Assembly: GCA_039105265.1 (NCBI GenBank)
Contig: JAPFFF010000028.1
Location: 744,001-808,000 of the forward strand
Source of the DNA: Tritrichomonas musculus
Taxonomy: Eukaryota; Parabasalia; Tritrichomonadida; Tritrichomonadidae
Direction: 5' to 3'
DNA: 64,000 nt
How positions within the stretch are numbered: position 1 is the stretch's first letter; each line of letters opens with the position of its first letter. The translations under genes and the position numbers were made by a program. The notes below the pieces were generated by a model, which saw only the letters and a program-made list of their open reading frames with translations, was not told the origin of the DNA and searched no databases. Positions 9,601 through 17,253 of this stretch are shown in pieces.

Positions 9601-11653
9601 ACTTGAAAGCAATCTTTTGTCTAAGACACTTCCTCATTGGATTGATCTTGTTTTTGGCTACAAGCAAAGAGGACAAGCAGCTGTTGAAGCCAAGAATTTA
9701 TTCTTGCCAATTTCATATGATGTTGATGGCGCAAAGAATGACTTCTTCAGCAGCAACGATGCTTCACAAATAAACGAATCATCAAGCAATCTTTTACTTG
9801 CCGATGATGATGACGATAGTGACGATTTTGCTTCTTCTACTAATAATCTTGATAATCAAGACGAAGCATTAAATGCAGCTGAAATTGACACTATTCTTAA
9901 CTTCGGCCAATGCCCATTGCAAGTATTGACAACTCCACATGTTCAACGAACCACACAAAAATATGCAAATCTAGAAAATTCAGCAACTCGTCATGTCATC
10001 ATTCATCGAAATAATGAAGAAAAAAATTCACAACAGACATCAGGATCAAATTCAGAAGTTTCTCTTCCTTCAACCTTGCCAAATAAGATGATGATTCAAA
10101 ACTTATCATGTATTCCTTCAAATAACAGGCCATTAATGAAGCAATTCATCACTAATGACGTTGGCTATGATATTCATTCTGATTCCGATGATTCGCTTGA
10201 TTATGACGATGATTATGATAATGAAGAAGAAGATAATAACAATAATAATAAATGTGATGAATCATTTGCTCATAAACATCATATATCTAAATCTCTCAGA
10301 GATCGATTGGATCCAGCAACAATTAAATGGAGAATTGCTTATGAACCATCTATTCATAAGCTTAAATACACACATGGACTAAACTGGCAAGTTAGTGGAA
10401 AACTTAATTTGACAGTATCAGAACGAAGGATTCATTTCCATTCACAACGAATCAATAGTGATACTCTCATTGATATTGTTGATGCTGTCTTATCACGCGA
10501 TCAAACATTATTGACGATTATTACTTCATTCGGCAAGATTGATACATATTCAGTGCTTTATAATCATCTTGAACCGATATCTACATCATTCTTACCAGAC
10601 ATAATTCCACTTGTTGCTGTTGATGTATCATCACATTTCTCGATGATTGTTGTTGCTTCAGAGAGCTACATAGCAGTAGTTGATCTTGGAACAGGTTTCT
10701 TATTAAGCAAGCTTCATCATTCATTTGATAAAGTTGCATTTGATGAGACACATGAATCAATCATTGCAAGCTCAGCTGAAACAAATGAAGTATCAGTCTT
10801 TTCACTCAACTTGCACTTTATTTGTTCTGCTAAGTATTCACTCAAAAACACGATGAATTTCAAGAAGACAAAGCCAAAGAAGGATCAACAAAAACAGAAA
10901 GATAATGAACATCTTTCTTGTAATGAAAAGAAATTCTTGGATGAAATAACAACTATTGCTACTTCCGATTCCAACAACTGGGATTGCACGCCTTACTTCG
11001 TAACAGGCCACAGAAATGGCGCTGTAAATATCTGGCATGTTGACACAACACCTTCAAATGAGAACCTTAAATTGTTCACTTCTGAGATGTATGCAAACAA
11101 GAACATGTCTGTTAATAAAGAGCACATAATGACATGCAAGACTCTTTGCATGGCCGAGAATCCAATCGATTCTATTGTCATCTTTTCGAGAGGTAGAGCT
11201 TTGGCTTATATCGATCGAAAAGGAACAGTTGGCGTCATTTCAATTTGTATGAAAAATAGAAGCAATAAAAAGATCCTTAAAAATAGCTGCTTCAAGACTT
11301 GCACTTCTTGCGAACTTGGCTTCAAACAGGGATCATCAACTATGGGCGCTGCTAACACTGGATTAACTAGCAACATCTTCATTGGCAGTAATTCAAGCTT
11401 GCCTAAGGCAGCTCTTAATTTCGCCATTAATCTAGGAATTGGATCTAATCCAAATTCCAAAGCTTCTGTTAAACATAAAAATAAAGAAAGCGACGATGAT
11501 TCTCAAAGTAATGTTATTATTTGCAGCTCTTGTGGTCTTCCCTGTTGTAAGCGTTGCATTACAAAGGGTTCAATCTGCCCGAAGTGTCTGGAAATTGCTA
11601 ACAAATGTAATGGTAACTTCATTGTTGATGACCTTGATGGAAACTCCTTTTAA
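3680..11653 (+). CDS. Giant BEACH-WD40 protein with ConA-like and FYVE-like domains (WDFY3/ALFY-like)
   Basis: This 2657-residue protein belongs to the BEACH family, very large scaffolds in vesicle trafficking and, for ALFY-type members, selective autophagy. The N-terminal ~600 residues look helical (ARM-like). A concanavalin-like sandwich starts near 630 (RRPVSFCFWFN) and runs to about 740. Low-complexity Ser/Asn linkers follow around 1180-1240. A PH-like BEACH-associated domain precedes the BEACH core at about 1775-2030, recognisable by NYVGNRAFTDYSQYPVFPW, LRDLSKP, FYGTHYSNP and LPPWGPSP. Acidic linkers (2030-2220) lead to WD40-like blades (about 2230-2540). The C-terminus has CTSC near 2540 and CSSCGLPCCKRC with CPKC near 2615-2640, resembling a FYVE finger with an insertion. 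The gene is intron-less and its stop codon reads TAAA. Confidence 0.9.
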   Translation: MQHHAIKTQPLDFPPDVARFKTLINELKEKGKPEEAMKYYIDNLSKYTDSYPEEYKIKSNVSLIVKKLEPYIDTYLKDPNKMKLLFNFLECSLKCFKSSKETTKIFFIITMKTAEFDDPDILQYSSQYFQSLLANAVIFSYMFTQSRLADVFQNCFCFYPNTRLFYGPIILSETSNRVFTKIANLTEFMDKVKVLLHDGNIEPKSSNYAFTFIGYIIRSLDTGSFLPDILPYIIEFAPLCNNLSYFQFFLQAPNSKPNSVWSALKSITSDTNMSCEAMNSVLLAIEQSQKVPPSKKYFSFRPYIPLFEKLTKDQQTILYEIILRCPVDIIADFIVGAAPLSKTKIDPNFILTLCQTVRFESSLQDLWTGFILKQGVDEFVNGDDSIFHISQAILNQMDDTRRPDNEIIEFFLNVSLIKWNDAIASVIDLLLINLKVKSYISIIISFLMKDDLPDDVLNFISEYLPNDKFASSFIENNGQITFETLMKKESGRDFIAKLAYTRPNKVINKFFFNNPPNDLSEKEIDLLMHGLPHDSQDINEGYLCIPSLIPLVSSYKLKTPLENYIVGSAVGKFFSPLKAHFKRFLSTYISSTILRYQIADPEFLPYITDPIYPHFNVLQSTPISIKKPSKFRRPVSFCFWFNIFELKGQPTVVVTINETTLSLDENGYAHIGNDTMFCPPHDWHSVAIITTSDGLASFYIDKRLMSTVKTNPSETPFFSFGNSGLNSMIYFISPYLKSSTSLLTMDQIEQFHLSGPNSPTNVIIEPTNGLHYVVSDGLPKYLSTVGGPFFVFDVAMITNTLPQFLNCLEAAFNLLELGFFEKESFISSLRFILRQKNRYEDSVIQLLRDRILNYFEIHDVCLFLNDFVVLSTKAENLIRIAPLDMSSTNCNSHFFYVIEEFCFFEFDDEVQNSLLDVIKYFIEFDDYYLRIIPIYAFALPNIDTKTPASVDDSRQYKKQIKLIQTFFNCLNTIPSTLTTEDVISAMAMLNPTVGSEFFYLLCKRIVENDLFSESEMLFKIDAFIASISKFEKTWVSLFNLLTDQFEFKTIDELNDHQEELSIVHEEFIDVIFKLVTNTFLRNNHAYLSLQLVVDLMNSSEIPLESHLKSIQYLCTLGFAQRSIHKSTSVGDALAKLFPTSKSMTLSTSMNNLHNADKKESKRLTKLEALSVRLFTDNYQPKRKIPPKPLKNSSPYSSSGNSSLKSKHYTLSQPTNSSSSISNDNLIYEEYFDPNLTQMLTTFINSRKVNDSDITNPDLDIPSPSELKNDLFQSNKTIKYIIETVVELLTQSIDEYTKFNNYLISFSLLPNDVDQEIATKFHQYVFLQLLDEEKLANNKKVLDDFLLFLAYRIYEGWWGPEYNTTNENEKEEEEEDNSNPLLVPLFETVLPLLERDTLCTKYFIFAVFTCASKFGKKSASLISTLSEEFKGSKFYKVFQNNPDDFMAYLMLIGENSDDQKSKEILELFHNSANKNILDVSKERNNAPYSSSFELECLYLYKRQIAVSTNFRKMARYQFFWHLNTSAMYIDKAISNIHLQRLKHRFTYGIPAKFLVSYSSSPICVPKKLLPRIFSYDNRCQKMAKLIDIPRSYHTPYLKSFLHELNKVFSAPYCFAGWKLPCFVNVHFQEFVKEAFNGIPNINPFEAQILGTPEACQCVIVLSEKAINFILNCDLLGQTPSSENLCHYPLYEEAMAGYFGTPSIFFGKPAFSIPLSQITMVFPRRYLHSAIALDFFTITGTQISLVVSLTYRNLLINYLRPRYNKIAKTGPLYWKQLLMKQPTDVAKKWARGSISSFTYLLYLNYVGNRAFTDYSQYPVFPWVASDYDSAEFPPSLRDLSKPLGQLTESRREKFERIFYETDHQYFYGTHYSNPAGVLHFMMRAEPFTIFNVVLHTGFDHRDRLFSSLSETWRTCSERNTTDLKELIPQFFCFPSMFENINKLQLQTRSDGTDINSVKLPPWGPSPVSFVKRHRQLLESNLLSKTLPHWIDLVFGYKQRGQAAVEAKNLFLPISYDVDGAKNDFFSSNDASQINESSSNLLLADDDDDSDDFASSTNNLDNQDEALNAAEIDTILNFGQCPLQVLTTPHVQRTTQKYANLENSATRHVIIHRNNEEKNSQQTSGSNSEVSLPSTLPNKMMIQNLSCIPSNNRPLMKQFITNDVGYDIHSDSDDSLDYDDDYDNEEEDNNNNNKCDESFAHKHHISKSLRDRLDPATIKWRIAYEPSIHKLKYTHGLNWQVSGKLNLTVSERRIHFHSQRINSDTLIDIVDAVLSRDQTLLTIITSFGKIDTYSVLYNHLEPISTSFLPDIIPLVAVDVSSHFSMIVVASESYIAVVDLGTGFLLSKLHHSFDKVAFDETHESIIASSAETNEVSVFSLNLHFICSAKYSLKNTMNFKKTKPKKDQQKQKDNEHLSCNEKKFLDEITTIATSDSNNWDCTPYFVTGHRNGAVNIWHVDTTPSNENLKLFTSEMYANKNMSVNKEHIMTCKTLCMAENPIDSIVIFSRGRALAYIDRKGTVGVISICMKNRSNKKILKNSCFKTCTSCELGFKQGSSTMGAANTGLTSNIFIGSNSSLPKAALNFAINLGIGSNPNSKASVKHKNKESDDDSQSNVIICSSCGLPCCKRCITKGSICPKCLEIANKCNGNFIVDDLDGNSF

Positions 11654-11924
11654 ATAGGAATATTTTATAAAATATTTATTAACTTTATTTGATTTAACTT
11701 TATTATTTATTATTTTAATTATCAAAGTAACACTACTTCTTAAGTTATGGAATCCAATACCAATCAGCTTTGCTTAAAATTTGTCTTTTTTTTTTTTTTT
11801 TTAGAGACATATTGATATGCTTCAGTTTTTTAAAAATAAATCATTTACAGCATTTTTTTTAAATGCTGGTGCCGTTAGAATTTGACGAATTTGGTAAATT
11901 AATAAATAAAAATTAACCAAAAAA

Positions 11925-11995
11925 TGCGAAACCTGGGAATCGAACCCAGTTCTTGGACACGGAGGGACCATATGCTACCAATACAACAGTCTCGC
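11925..11995 (-). tRNA. tRNA-Gly(TCC)-like gene with non-canonical C33
   Basis: On the reverse strand a 71-nt cloverleaf can be drawn. The acceptor stem is GCGAGAC paired with GTTTCGC, with discriminator A. The T arm is perfect: CTGGG, loop TTCGATT, CCCAG, containing a consensus B box. The 4-nt variable loop and total length match glycine tRNAs. The anticodon loop reads CCTCCGT, placing TCC (reads GGA) at 34-36 but with C instead of the near-universal T at position 33, and the anticodon stem has one T-T mismatch. A run of six T follows the 3' end, as expected for a polymerase III terminator. It is either a functional unusual tRNA or an early pseudogene. Confidence 0.7.
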
Positions 11996-12199
11996 TTGCG
12001 ATATTTAATATAATTCACTATATATTTAATATATATCAAAGCTTTTTTTGTAGATAATTATACGAATGATTTTTTTTTTATATTCTTTTAATATTTGATA
12101 TCAAAGTACGAATACTTGAATTTTTAGTATATATATATCAAGGAAAAAAAAAAGATCATGATTTATCATACAAGAAAAATCATTTACATAATCCAACAT

Positions 12200-13945
12200 T
12201 TATAATTTTAACTGAGCCATCCAGAAAGCAGCAGCATCATTTATCCAACCCCACGCGATTGTTCCTTTTCCAAGTCCAAAACCATGAGGAAGTCCCTGGT
12301 AAGAATGGAATTCAGTAGGAATTCCGAGCGACTTTAGATTGTTCAGTCTGTTCTCCATTGTTCTATAGTTAGCAATCCCATCACTTGTTCCTACACATGC
12401 GTAGGTTGGAGGATCGTTGCTATCGTATCTTGTGTATCCCGTATATTGCATTATAACTGCTGCTGCTCTTGGAACGTCAGTATAACCATATTTTCGCATT
12501 GAATTTCCATTTCCAAGTTCAGCGGCCATCCTGGCGCCAGCTGATCCTCCCCAAAGAGAATATCCTGTTGGGTTAATTCCGATCTCACCTGCGTTGTGGT
12601 AGAGAAAATTGATTGCACGTGCGAGATCATTGTAAGCGTTACTTTCACCTGGTCTGTATATTAAAGCAAAAGCGTTATGACCCATTTTTGAAAGCTCTAG
12701 AGCATGTGGAAAGCTATCATGCATGGCACCGACGTAACTGAAGGCACCACCAGCGTTTACGATTGCAAATGGGGCTCCTCGGTTTCCACCAAAGAAAAAG
12801 AGGCCAGCATTACGGAGACTACTATCAGATTGCTTTTCTTGTTCGGTATATATATCATAGAAAACAGGTTTTCCAGATTCTGCTCGATTGTGAAGGTGCT
12901 GAATAATTTCAACTGTTTTATCAGGATCGATATAGTTATACCATGTGTATACACGGCTACTACTGACGTCTTGAAGAGTCATCGTTCCAGAAACATATCG
13001 ATTGACTGGGAAAAGTAAGTGTCCAAATGTTCCAAAAGCAGGATCACTTGTTACTTCGTCGACTGTAGATTGTAGAGTATAATTTTTTGAAGGTATATTT
13101 GGCCTTAGACTCTTTTCAGCCTTTTTGTCGAACAACCAGCTCATTATTTCTTCCTCCTTTGCAAATAAATATCCACCTTCATGCTGAGTTACATTTTTAC
13201 TTTCAAAATAGTCTGATGATCTGATATCTAAAATTACTAATTGATCTATTTTTTGTTGATCTAATCCTGCTTGTTTATATAAAGAAACTAAACTTGTGTA
13301 AGCTTCTTGAGCTGGCTTTGAGGAATAATATTCATCATTTTCACCAATGACAAAATATATTGGAATTTGTGCCCTAGAAACTTTGCTTAAATCACCATCC
13401 CATTTTGAACTGATATGAATTGCTGCAGTGTAAAGTTCAGGCCTTTCTGAAACAACTAATGAAAGTGTTTCTCCACCACCAGAATAACCACTGATGAAAA
13501 CCAATTCAGTATCAATATTATAATTTGCAATGATATATTCAGTTAGACCAATTATCTGTTTTTTACTTGTTTCACCCCAATCGTTAGGTTGAGGTGCAAC
13601 AATAATCATTTGACCATTATATTTTTTGGCTTCTATAGCAAATTCTTCATATTTTAAATTAACTGCAACACCCTGGAAATAATATGCACCATATCCTGGA
13701 AGAGTAATATATAATGCATACTTTGTATCTCCTTCATATTCTTCTGGAATATATATGTGGTAGTGGAGGCTTGTTGTTCCATCAGTAAATGAAAGGATAT
13801 TATCTATTAGGAAATGTTCATAATACTCCGAACCAGGAATAACAGAACCAAATGTATTTGCTCTTCCTAATTTAATATTTTTATCTTGCACAAATGTTTG
13901 ATTGTTCAAGGTATATGAATGCAATATTAACGCAAAGATAAACAT
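12200..13945 (-). CDS. Secreted tandem alpha/beta-hydrolase (bacterial-type esterase)
   Basis: This 581-residue protein has a short hydrophobic N-terminus (residues 1-12) that could be a signal peptide, followed by two alpha/beta-hydrolase units. The first (about 70-280) has nucleophile Ser155 in GYSGG, a likely acid at Asp203 (GENDEYY) and His255 (TQHEGG). The second (about 380-581) has Ser468 in GGSAG, Asp522 (GTSDGI) and His554 (LPHGFG), and resembles the carbohydrate esterases (acetylxylan/feruloyl type) of gut Bacteroidota. Both triads look intact. The likely role is removal of acyl groups from glycans outside the cell; the substrate is inferred. Such genes in trichomonads are usually explained by transfer from bacteria. 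It is transcribed divergently from the gene at 14681. Confidence 0.85.
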   Translation of the reverse strand: MFIFALILHSYTLNNQTFVQDKNIKLGRANTFGSVIPGSEYYEHFLIDNILSFTDGTTSLHYHIYIPEEYEGDTKYALYITLPGYGAYYFQGVAVNLKYEEFAIEAKKYNGQMIIVAPQPNDWGETSKKQIIGLTEYIIANYNIDTELVFISGYSGGGETLSLVVSERPELYTAAIHISSKWDGDLSKVSRAQIPIYFVIGENDEYYSSKPAQEAYTSLVSLYKQAGLDQQKIDQLVILDIRSSDYFESKNVTQHEGGYLFAKEEEIMSWLFDKKAEKSLRPNIPSKNYTLQSTVDEVTSDPAFGTFGHLLFPVNRYVSGTMTLQDVSSSRVYTWYNYIDPDKTVEIIQHLHNRAESGKPVFYDIYTEQEKQSDSSLRNAGLFFFGGNRGAPFAIVNAGGAFSYVGAMHDSFPHALELSKMGHNAFALIYRPGESNAYNDLARAINFLYHNAGEIGINPTGYSLWGGSAGARMAAELGNGNSMRKYGYTDVPRAAAVIMQYTGYTRYDSNDPPTYACVGTSDGIANYRTMENRLNNLKSLGIPTEFHSYQGLPHGFGLGKGTIAWGWINDAAAFWMAQLKL

Positions 13946-13982
13946 TAAGTAAAATAATGTTTTAATGATTGAATTTATAAAT

Positions 13983-13994
13983 ATCGTATACGAT
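13983..13994. promoter_or_regulatory. 12-bp palindrome upstream of the esterase gene
   Basis: ATCGTATACGAT is a perfect 12-bp palindrome 38 bp upstream of the esterase ATG on the reverse strand. The half site contains ACGAT, close to trichomonad Myb-recognition elements (ACGATA core). It is a candidate dimeric factor site; function is inferred from position and symmetry only. Confidence 0.3.
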
Positions 13995-14680
13995 TAACAT
14001 TCTCAATTATTTTGGTATAAATTGAAAGTTGTTTCAATTTTTGTTTAGAGTTTTTATCAAAAATTTGTGTATTTTTCTTAGTTATAGTATTTATAATTAT
14101 CTCTATTTTTTTAGAATGCTTAACCAAAATAAAAGCTTTTTTCACTAAAATTATTTCTCAATATTAATACTTTAAAATTGAATTTAGTACAGTATAATAA
14201 AATTTTTTATATAATAATTGTAATTACTTTTTTCTATATATCTTGATTTATAATTCTTAATTTTGCTATTATAACATATAATTCATGATAAATATGAGAA
14301 AACTGCATTTTTTTAGAATTTATCAGTATATCGATTGAAAAATATATTAACTTGGTGAAAAATTTGGTATCAAATTATAATACATACAATACATAATTAA
14401 AAATACCAAATCGATTTTGAGAAAAATGTTAGCTCTTTAAATTGATTTCCTGTTTTATTTTTGGCAGCTTGATGCTCAAACATTAAAATCTAATACCATC
14501 AAAATTTTGTGTATATTTGCTGATTCGAGTGCGTCGAAAAACATCTTATTTTAGAAATTAAAATTTTATAATTGATTTTTTTGTGCCATTGAATTTTTTT
14601 TCCATCATTGAAATTTCAAAGATTTACATTTCAACTTTTTAAAAATCATCTTTATTATGTTGCATTATATCATTATTTAA
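13995..14680. other. Divergent intergenic region
   Basis: This AT-rich spacer separates the divergent esterase gene and small unknown gene and must hold both promoters. Apart from the palindrome listed above I see no gene, RNA or clear repeat. Confidence 0.5.
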
Positions 14681-14983
14681 ATGTCAAGATCTCCAAAAGG
14701 ACCTAGCAGAAGTCAATATACAGAAAGAGAAGTTGCAGAGAAGATTCTTGGAGATTTTGATCCTGAACATAGCCGTGGAATGGAATTTATATTGAGAGTA
14801 TTTAATAACAAATACACAGTTAACAGACTTGTAGCATATGGCAAGGTAATAGCAAGCAATTTAGATATTAAATTTCCTCGAAATTACAGGAGGAATAAAG
14901 ATTTATTAATTAAGTGGTATGATATGAATCTTGATGTAATTGAACCATTTAGTCATAATGTTACCATAAACTATGATGAATAA
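14681..14983 (+). CDS. Small basic protein of unknown function (100 aa)
   Basis: I do not recognise the family. The protein begins with a basic Ser/Pro/Arg segment (MSRSPKGPSR), then a mostly helical section with RVFNNKYTVNRLVAYGKVIA and a basic patch FPRNYRRNKDLLIKWYD near residues 65-82. There is no signal peptide or membrane segment. Balanced amino-acid composition (not the Phe/Ile/Asn bias of chance frames), a clean ATG and a TAA stop favour a real gene. The compact, basic, helical nature would suit a nucleic-acid-binding or adaptor protein, but that is a guess. Confidence 0.6.
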   Translation: MSRSPKGPSRSQYTEREVAEKILGDFDPEHSRGMEFILRVFNNKYTVNRLVAYGKVIASNLDIKFPRNYRRNKDLLIKWYDMNLDVIEPFSHNVTINYDE

Positions 14984-15297
14984 TAACGGGATATTGATAA
15001 ATAATTATCATTTATTTAAGCATAATTTTGCTAAATTTTCTTGAAGAATGATAACAACTTTTACTAATGAAATTTGTTACAATTAAAATACCGAATATTT
15101 TGTTATATATTTATATTTTTGTTTTAATTCTTTAATACTTTGCGTTGAACTTCAGTGAATATAATTTATCATAACTAATTATGGATATTAATTTTTAAAA
15201 TCTTAAATTTATAAAATTAAAACCAACCAAAAATGACATTACGCTCTGAACACGTTTCAAAATTAATAAATCAATGAACTAAGATAATTTAATAAAA
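14984..15297. other. Convergent intergenic spacer
   Basis: This is the AT-rich spacer between the 3' ends of the small protein gene and the sialidase gene. I see no gene or repeat. Confidence 0.5.
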
Positions 15298-16449
15298 TTA
15301 ATTAGGCGGTGTCCAAGTATCCTTCCCATCTGTAATCCAATCGAGTGTTAGTGTTGTCAAAACCATGTCACAGCCAGATCCCACTGAATTATCTATGCTT
15401 TTTTCCCAGTAAACATATATTTTACCATCAATTGGTGAAGTTGTAACTGCAGAGTAAATTGCATAACCTGGTTCTATTACCTTTTCAATAGGCCAAGTAT
15501 TTCCTTCATCATAGCTAATTTTAATTACTAAGTTTTTGCGCTGTGAATCGTGATGGAGATTTGTATGTATTAATCTATTTTTATTATAACCATCAAGAGT
15601 CGACGTATAGCGTATAATTTCGCCATTGCAAGCAGGATCTTGAAGATCTGGTTGTGCATAAGCCCCATTCCAAGTTATTCCTTCGTCGTTTGATATTGAA
15701 TACCTTCGATTTGGTCTGGTTCGAATATCCATTAAGATTGATCCATTATTTAATTGAACAACTTTTGATTCATCACCATTAGACACTGAGCGACTATTGC
15801 TCATTGTCCATGTTTTACCATGATCATCTGAATAAACAGTATGAGTTGATAATCCGCTACCAGAGTTTTCTCTAACTATTCCAACTAGCATCAAACGTCC
15901 ACTTCTTGTCTGAAGACCAGCACCCGAAGTTAAAAAACAAGAATAATATTCGGATCTGACAGGATCTCTGCATCCAGTACCATATAACATATCTGTAATA
16001 TCGATAACACCTGACCATGTTTTTCCATTGTCCTTCGAAACGCAATAATAATTCTTTTGGCGGTCATTTTTAGTGGAATCAAAAGTACCTTTATTGCCTG
16101 TAAATAAACAGAAAATCAGATTTGCTTGTCGATCAACTATAAGAGCAGGATCTCCATAGCCAATTGGATCAGTTTTTCCACCAGTAATTGTTAATGATGG
16201 AGTCCAGGTCAATCCATTATCATGACTGATTTTGATGATAACATCAATTTTTCGGGGCAAATCTAAAATAGAACTCCATCTTTTATCAGTTGCTGTAACC
16301 AATGTTTTATTATCTGGTGCGACAACAATTGCTGGAATTCTATAAAATTCAGATCCGTCATCACCTCTTTTTACTATCCTTTTATGAATTGGCTGTTGGA
16401 TTTCGCAAAAAACAATTTGTTCAAAGAAAATTAGCAGATGAAAAATCAT
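15298..16449 (-). CDS. Secreted exo-alpha-sialidase (neuraminidase, GH33-type)
   Basis: Translation from the first ATG (16449) gives 383 residues; the open frame extends 11 codons further upstream but opens with TTG. The N-terminus MIFHLLIFFEQIVFCEIQQ is a convincing signal peptide. The sialidase hallmark YRIP, supplying the first active-site arginine, follows at about residue 36. Five Asp-box (SxDxGxTW) repeats are visible: SHDNGLTW, SKDNGKTW, SDDHGKTW, SNDEGITW and SYDEGNTW, marking the six-bladed propeller. GDESKVVQL probably holds the catalytic Glu, DIRTRP another triad Arg and GYAIYSAV the Tyr nucleophile region. The enzyme would release terminal sialic acids from host mucins outside the cell. 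The length equals a minimal catalytic domain with no binding module. Confidence 0.92.
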   Translation of the reverse strand: MIFHLLIFFEQIVFCEIQQPIHKRIVKRGDDGSEFYRIPAIVVAPDNKTLVTATDKRWSSILDLPRKIDVIIKISHDNGLTWTPSLTITGGKTDPIGYGDPALIVDRQANLIFCLFTGNKGTFDSTKNDRQKNYYCVSKDNGKTWSGVIDITDMLYGTGCRDPVRSEYYSCFLTSGAGLQTRSGRLMLVGIVRENSGSGLSTHTVYSDDHGKTWTMSNSRSVSNGDESKVVQLNNGSILMDIRTRPNRRYSISNDEGITWNGAYAQPDLQDPACNGEIIRYTSTLDGYNKNRLIHTNLHHDSQRKNLVIKISYDEGNTWPIEKVIEPGYAIYSAVTTSPIDGKIYVYWEKSIDNSVGSGCDMVLTTLTLDWITDGKDTWTPPN

Positions 16450-16909
16450 TAAAATAAAATTTTCAAAATATAAAATTTTCAAACTAAAGAAAATATATAA
16501 AACAAATTTTAAAAATACTTATATACCATGATTTTTTATATATTTTCTTTAGTTTTTATTAAAACAACAATTATTAATTTATTATACAACATGCAAATAT
16601 TATTTTTTAAAATCTTTATTGGAAAAACTAGGATAAATATATATTAAAATATAATTTCAAAAAACAATAAAAAGCTTTCAAAACTTTTGAATTTACGATG
16701 CTAAATTAAAAAAAAATATTATTCTATTGTATGATATTATGAATGATCTTAAGAATGACTTTTGGAGTATGATATCATAAGAATTTGGTGCATTTTAAAA
16801 ATGCAATAATATTATGCATCTCTGATAGGAATATATTGAGATTAATGATAACATCTCCTTAATATACTGTAAAAAGTTGATATGCTTAATAATAATAAAT
16901 ATATATAAT
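16450..16909. other. Intergenic region upstream of sialidase
   Basis: This AT-rich sequence contains the sialidase promoter region. I see no open frame or RNA. It borders the small inverted-repeat element listed next. Confidence 0.5.
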
Positions 16910-17219
16910 AAAGTTGTTAAAAGACAATGACAAATTGACAACCGCAAGACAACCGCAAGTCCATTGCCCGTAAACAGAGTTTGTCAATCAAATAAAACGA
17001 TGATTTTTTTCTGAAAAAGTTGTATTTAAAACTTTTACATCCTAATTTTTTTGAAAATTGATATTTTCAATTATATTCTCAATATATTATTAAAATAGAG
17101 TAAAAAAGAATATTTACTTAATATATCATTTCTTCTAGTATAAAAAATTCGCAATAAATTTATTTTATTTTTTGAATAGCTATGTTTGGGCAATACGACA
17201 TTGCCTTTTAACAACTTTA
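16910..17219. mobile_element. Short non-coding inverted-repeat element (MITE, MULE-like)
   Basis: The left end AAAGTTGTTAAAAGACAATG (16910) faces a right end ending CATTGCCTTTTAACAACTTT (to 17218), giving about 20 bp of near-perfect terminal inverted repeat. Further in, CATTGCCCGTAAACA on the left and its counterpart in TATGTTTGGGCAATA on the right extend the symmetry with a gap. The 9-bp sequence ATATATAAT flanks both sides (16901-16909 and 17220-17228), a target duplication length typical of MULE-type elements. At about 310 bp with no coding capacity it is a non-autonomous element. The AT-rich flank makes a chance duplication possible. Confidence 0.6.
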
Positions 17220-17253
17220 ATATATAATAAAAAGAAATTAATAATATCTTCTT

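Noticed and set aside
16450-16482. Upstream extension of the sialidase reading frame
   Set aside because: It begins with TTG, not ATG. The ATG at 16449 gives a better signal peptide, so the extension was left out.
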